Source: Fimbriimonadales bacterium (lineage in GTDB: Bacteria > Armatimonadota > Fimbriimonadia > Fimbriimonadales > GBS-DC). From it: a DNA stretch of 7,222 nt. Location: assembly GCA_026416065.1 (NCBI GenBank), contig JAOAFW010000048.1, forward strand, positions 1-7,222. Reading direction: 5' to 3'. The notes below the pieces were generated by a model, which was not told the DNA's origin, searched no databases, and worked only from the letters and a program-made list of their open reading frames with translations. Within the stretch, counting starts at the first letter, position 1; each line of letters starts with the position of its first letter. Below, one piece after another: positions 4,458 to 7,222 of this stretch. The position numbers were made by a program, and so were the translations under genes.

Positions 4458-7222
4458 TTACCTTTGCGCTCGCCGACACAAATCCCCAAACGCGCACCGG
4501 CGACAGTGGTCGCCCGGTGTCGGCTCGATATGCGCCGCGCTCAGCAGCCCCATCGCTCGGGTGAGCGACTCGCGCAGTCGCTGCTCCGCCTGACGCCACT
4601 GCGCCAAGCCCACGGTCTGACAGTCGCCCGGCTCCTCATGCTCCATGCGTCGGAACCGCTGCACCAGAGGCGTCTGGTTCGGCACGAGGCGTACCCGCCG
4701 CGCCGACTTCAACTGATCATATGCCAGCACGACCTGCGCGTCGGGCAATACCGTCTTTACAGCATGCAGGTACAGGAGCCCTTGTATCGCGCGTCCCTCC
4801 ACAAAATCGCGCTTGGAAGGCGCGTTGCCCAGCTTGTAGTCCATCACCAGTGCGACATCCCGATTCGCGCTGAGGTCAATACGGTCAATGATTCCGCACA
4901 GCCGAATCTCCTGTCCGTTATTCAGCCGATAAGCAATCGCGCGCGGCTCCTGCTGATTGTGCAGCGGCTCGGTGAGGGTGCGTTCCTCGTCGTCGGCGTC
5001 AGTGCCGCCGAACGCCCATTCGCACGCGAATGGCTGTAAATCGAAATGTTGCTGATACAGTGGCTCGCGCAGCCCGAACCGGCGCAAGAGCCGTTGCGCC
5101 AGCGCGTGCAGCACCTGCACCTGCCAGTCGGGCAAATCGGGCGCGCCCCCACTTAAGACCGCTTGCAGTTGATGCGTAAGCGTATCGATCCAGTCGCGAG
5201 CCTGATGGCTTTGTGGAGGGTGGCGCACCGCGCGGCACAACGCGGCATGCGTGAGGCTGCCTACATCGCGCACGCTTAACTCGCGTTGCGCCGGGCGCAA
5301 TCGCAAAAGGTAGCGCGCGAAATGCTCAAACGGGCAGCGCACGAGAGTCTCTAGCTCCGTCACGCTGAACCGTCGCCCCGTCTGGGCGATATGGTTGCGC
5401 AGTTCGCTCCGGCGCACTGACAGGGCGGGCTCTATGTACTCGATGGGCTGGCTCAGGGTATGGTCGTAAGGGTGCAGACACGCTTCGGGAGCGGGCGTTA
5501 TCTGCTCTAAGCTGTAGAATCGGGTCTGGACAGCGTCGCCACATTCGGCTTTGAGTTCTTCCAGATAGAACGAGGGCAGTGCGTCGCTGTCGCCGCCCTG
5601 TGTGCGGGAGTAGCTAAGGTAGAGCCGCTCCTGCGGGGTCTGCAGCACGCGCTGGAACAGCATCGGCTCGCCTGCCTGGTAGTCCGCTCGAGTTGGCAGA
5701 TACACCCCCTCGCTCTGCAGGGCTTGGTTGAGCGCGGTGCGCTCCACCTCGCGCAGGAATGGGTCGTCGGGATGGCGACGGGGCAAGGTTCCTTCCAGCA
5801 CTTGTAGCACGAACACGGTGCGTGCGCCGACGAAATCGGCGTATTCCATCGGCAACAGGCGCACGCCGTCGCTGCCCAGTTTGCGCGGAGCGCGTGCGCC
5901 GCTGACCAGCCGTTCCAGCAGTGCCACCGACTGCTGCGCTGAGTACCGCCGCCATGCGCGTCCGTAAGCGTCGATAAGCCGGAGCCATTCGCTGAGGTCT
6001 GCATCGCGCTCGGTCGTGGTACTACCGAGCAGTTTCAGAATGAGCCGTCGCGCGACTTGCGGCAGGTCGGCAGGGAGTGTCTGGCGGAGCGTATTCAGCT
6101 CGCTCAGCAGGCGTTGCAGTTCCGGCTCTGAGGCGTGTCCCTGTGCGCGTTCCAGCCAGAGCGCGGCGGGCATGTGACGCCGAAGCGCGCGACGCAAGCG
6201 ACGCAACGCGGTTGCATCCAGCTCAAGCTGAGGATGCTCCAACCAGTGCAACCAGTCCTCTCCAGACCCCACATTCAGCAGCAGGCACACCCCCTTCATC
6301 AGCCATCGCACTCGCCATGACCGTTCTAAAGGTAACCCCACTTCTCCTTGCAGGGGTATCTCGTACCGCTTGAAAATCACCTCCAGCGTCTCTATGAGCG
6401 ACTCGGGCTGGCGCAGCAGCACCGCCATCTCGCTGAACGGAACGCCCTCGTGATGCAATCTCAAAATCTCCCTTGCGACTGTCTCCACTTCATAGAGCGG
6501 GTTAGGCGTATCCAGTATCGTGGCGGGGGCTGGAGTCGCGGGATGGCTCTCCGGACTGCCCGGCATGACGCTGAACTCTTGCTCGGACAGTTGCACTTCC
6601 TCTATGCGGACGCCCCACTGGCTTAGCAAGCGTCGGATTCTGTCGGTTGGCGCGTACCGCTGAGGGTATGCCGCGTCATAGAGCAATGCCAGCGCCACCT
6701 GCGTCTTGTCCTCCAGAATGCGCAACGCTTCCAGTTCAACGACCGTGAGTTCCGTCAGTCCTGCCAGTAAGAAGGGGGGCGCGTCGGGAAGGTACTGCAA
6801 GGCATTCAGGAGTGATTGGCGCACTCGGATTGGCTCTGGCTGTCCTGAGTGTTGCAACGCATTCTGCCATGCCTGCCAAAGCAGTGCCAGTTCGGTCGTC
6901 TTGGTTTCCCACTCTTCAAGCAGGGCGTCATCATCCAGTTCGGCAAGGTGCGCGTAGAGACGCGCGGTGGTAGCTGATCCTTGCTCCAGGAGTTCGGGCG
7001 TCAAGCCGTCCATACTCCAGCGACAGAAGCTCTGTGCCAGCGCGTTGTGGAATCGGATGGAGCCGCGCACTTTGCCGAAATAGCTCTGGGGGCTGAGGGT
7101 CTGCTCACAGACCTCGCCGAGCAGGGCGACCATCTCCGGGGTCGGTTGGGTTATCAGCGTGACGCCCGTAAGCGCACGCAGGTAGCCGTGCCAGTCGTAT
7201 ACCTCATGGTCCGCCCCTGCAA
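4458..7222 (-). CDS. addB: AddB/RexB-like nuclease-helicase subunit with Fe-S PD-(D/E)XK nuclease (5' partial)
   Basis: The frame is open to the right edge; 29 more codons precede the internal ATG at 7133, reading ...YDWHGYLRALTGV..., so the start and the N-terminal ATP-binding (Walker A) region lie outside. The 920 visible residues have a degenerate UvrD-type helicase core: LAGLTELTVVELEAL (about 152-166), EVETVAREILRL...AVLLRQ (about 244-271), LPRRHPDDPFLREVER and LYLSYSRTQGGDSDALPSF. The C-terminal RecB-family nuclease has GIIDRID (Asp779, Asp782), DYK (Asp794, Lys796) and Gln813 in IQGLLYL. Cys629 (VRCPFEHF) with Cys906, Cys909 and Cys915 (CRRCAFGDLC) gives the C...C-x2-C-x5-C set that holds a 4Fe-4S cluster and locks the nuclease domain in AddB and Cas4. 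AddB works with AddA to resect double-strand breaks for recombination; addA would be expected nearby, outside the window. A stand-alone helicase-nuclease of the same family cannot be excluded. Confidence 0.82.
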   Translation of the reverse strand, partial: AGADHEVYDWHGYLRALTGVTLITQPTPEMVALLGEVCEQTLSPQSYFGKVRGSIRFHNALAQSFCRWSMDGLTPELLEQGSATTARLYAHLAELDDDALLEEWETKTTELALLWQAWQNALQHSGQPEPIRVRQSLLNALQYLPDAPPFLLAGLTELTVVELEALRILEDKTQVALALLYDAAYPQRYAPTDRIRRLLSQWGVRIEEVQLSEQEFSVMPGSPESHPATPAPATILDTPNPLYEVETVAREILRLHHEGVPFSEMAVLLRQPESLIETLEVIFKRYEIPLQGEVGLPLERSWRVRWLMKGVCLLLNVGSGEDWLHWLEHPQLELDATALRRLRRALRRHMPAALWLERAQGHASEPELQRLLSELNTLRQTLPADLPQVARRLILKLLGSTTTERDADLSEWLRLIDAYGRAWRRYSAQQSVALLERLVSGARAPRKLGSDGVRLLPMEYADFVGARTVFVLQVLEGTLPRRHPDDPFLREVERTALNQALQSEGVYLPTRADYQAGEPMLFQRVLQTPQERLYLSYSRTQGGDSDALPSFYLEELKAECGDAVQTRFYSLEQITPAPEACLHPYDHTLSQPIEYIEPALSVRRSELRNHIAQTGRRFSVTELETLVRCPFEHFARYLLRLRPAQRELSVRDVGSLTHAALCRAVRHPPQSHQARDWIDTLTHQLQAVLSGGAPDLPDWQVQVLHALAQRLLRRFGLREPLYQQHFDLQPFACEWAFGGTDADDEERTLTEPLHNQQEPRAIAYRLNNGQEIRLCGIIDRIDLSANRDVALVMDYKLGNAPSKRDFVEGRAIQGLLYLHAVKTVLPDAQVVLAYDQLKSARRVRLVPNQTPLVQRFRRMEHEEPGDCQTVGLAQWRQAEQRLRESLTRAMGLLSAAHIEPTPGDHCRRCAFGDLCRRAQR

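Noticed and set aside
4464..5039. Plus-strand ORF of 191 residues
   Set aside because: It lies wholly antisense to the conserved nuclease domain of the AddB-like gene, with no family resemblance or start signals.

Overview
The window looks like chromosomal DNA from a moderately GC-rich bacterium, most likely of the Armatimonadota or a close relative. This rests on two H-x9-DG/DUF1559-type prepilins carrying the 'FPVFAQAREKARQT' continuation after the FTLIELL helix, a secreted protein ending in a single dockerin-like repeat, and promoters that put transcription starts at or beside AUG codons. The assignment is inference from recognised sequence styles, not from a search.

Layout. Positions 1-809 (+) hold the 3' part of a secreted beta-rich protein with a C-terminal dockerin-like repeat, followed by a very stable UUCG-capped hairpin (845-876). 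An extended -10 element (885-893) then stands exactly where it would start a leaderless mRNA at the AUG of a small cysteine-rich exported protein (900-1289). A prepilin-like protein follows at 1392-2315 (+) with a strong Shine-Dalgarno and a 20-bp perfect palindrome upstream. A second prepilin-like gene (3160-2405, -) converges on it across a REP-like palindrome. A divergent intergenic region (3161-3502) separates the second prepilin from prmC (3503-4363, +), the release-factor glutamine methyltransferase. A large AddB/RexB-like nuclease gene (7222-4458, -, 5' end outside the window) converges on prmC.

The most notable finding lies in the 3161-3502 gap. Read on the minus strand it contains a nearly complete cobalamin (B12) riboswitch: the GGGAA / GGTGGGAATCC core, the GCTGACGCGCAGCGGTGA arm, the GCCACTGG...CTGGGAAGGC arm, the AGCCCGAAGACC segment, a closing helix, and a downstream hairpin whose loop can kiss the L5-like loop. 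Its only co-oriented downstream gene in the window is the second prepilin, with no B12 transport or synthesis gene in sight. The leader also contains a possible anti-aptamer strand, a hairpin against the Shine-Dalgarno, and a loop complementary to the Shine-Dalgarno. A symmetric -10 element at 3484-3496 could fire both the riboswitch leader (leftward) and a nearly leaderless prmC mRNA (rightward).

The genes are not an obvious single pathway. The left half is cell-surface/exported protein territory, one part of it apparently under vitamin B12 control. The right half is housekeeping: translation termination and double-strand-break repair.
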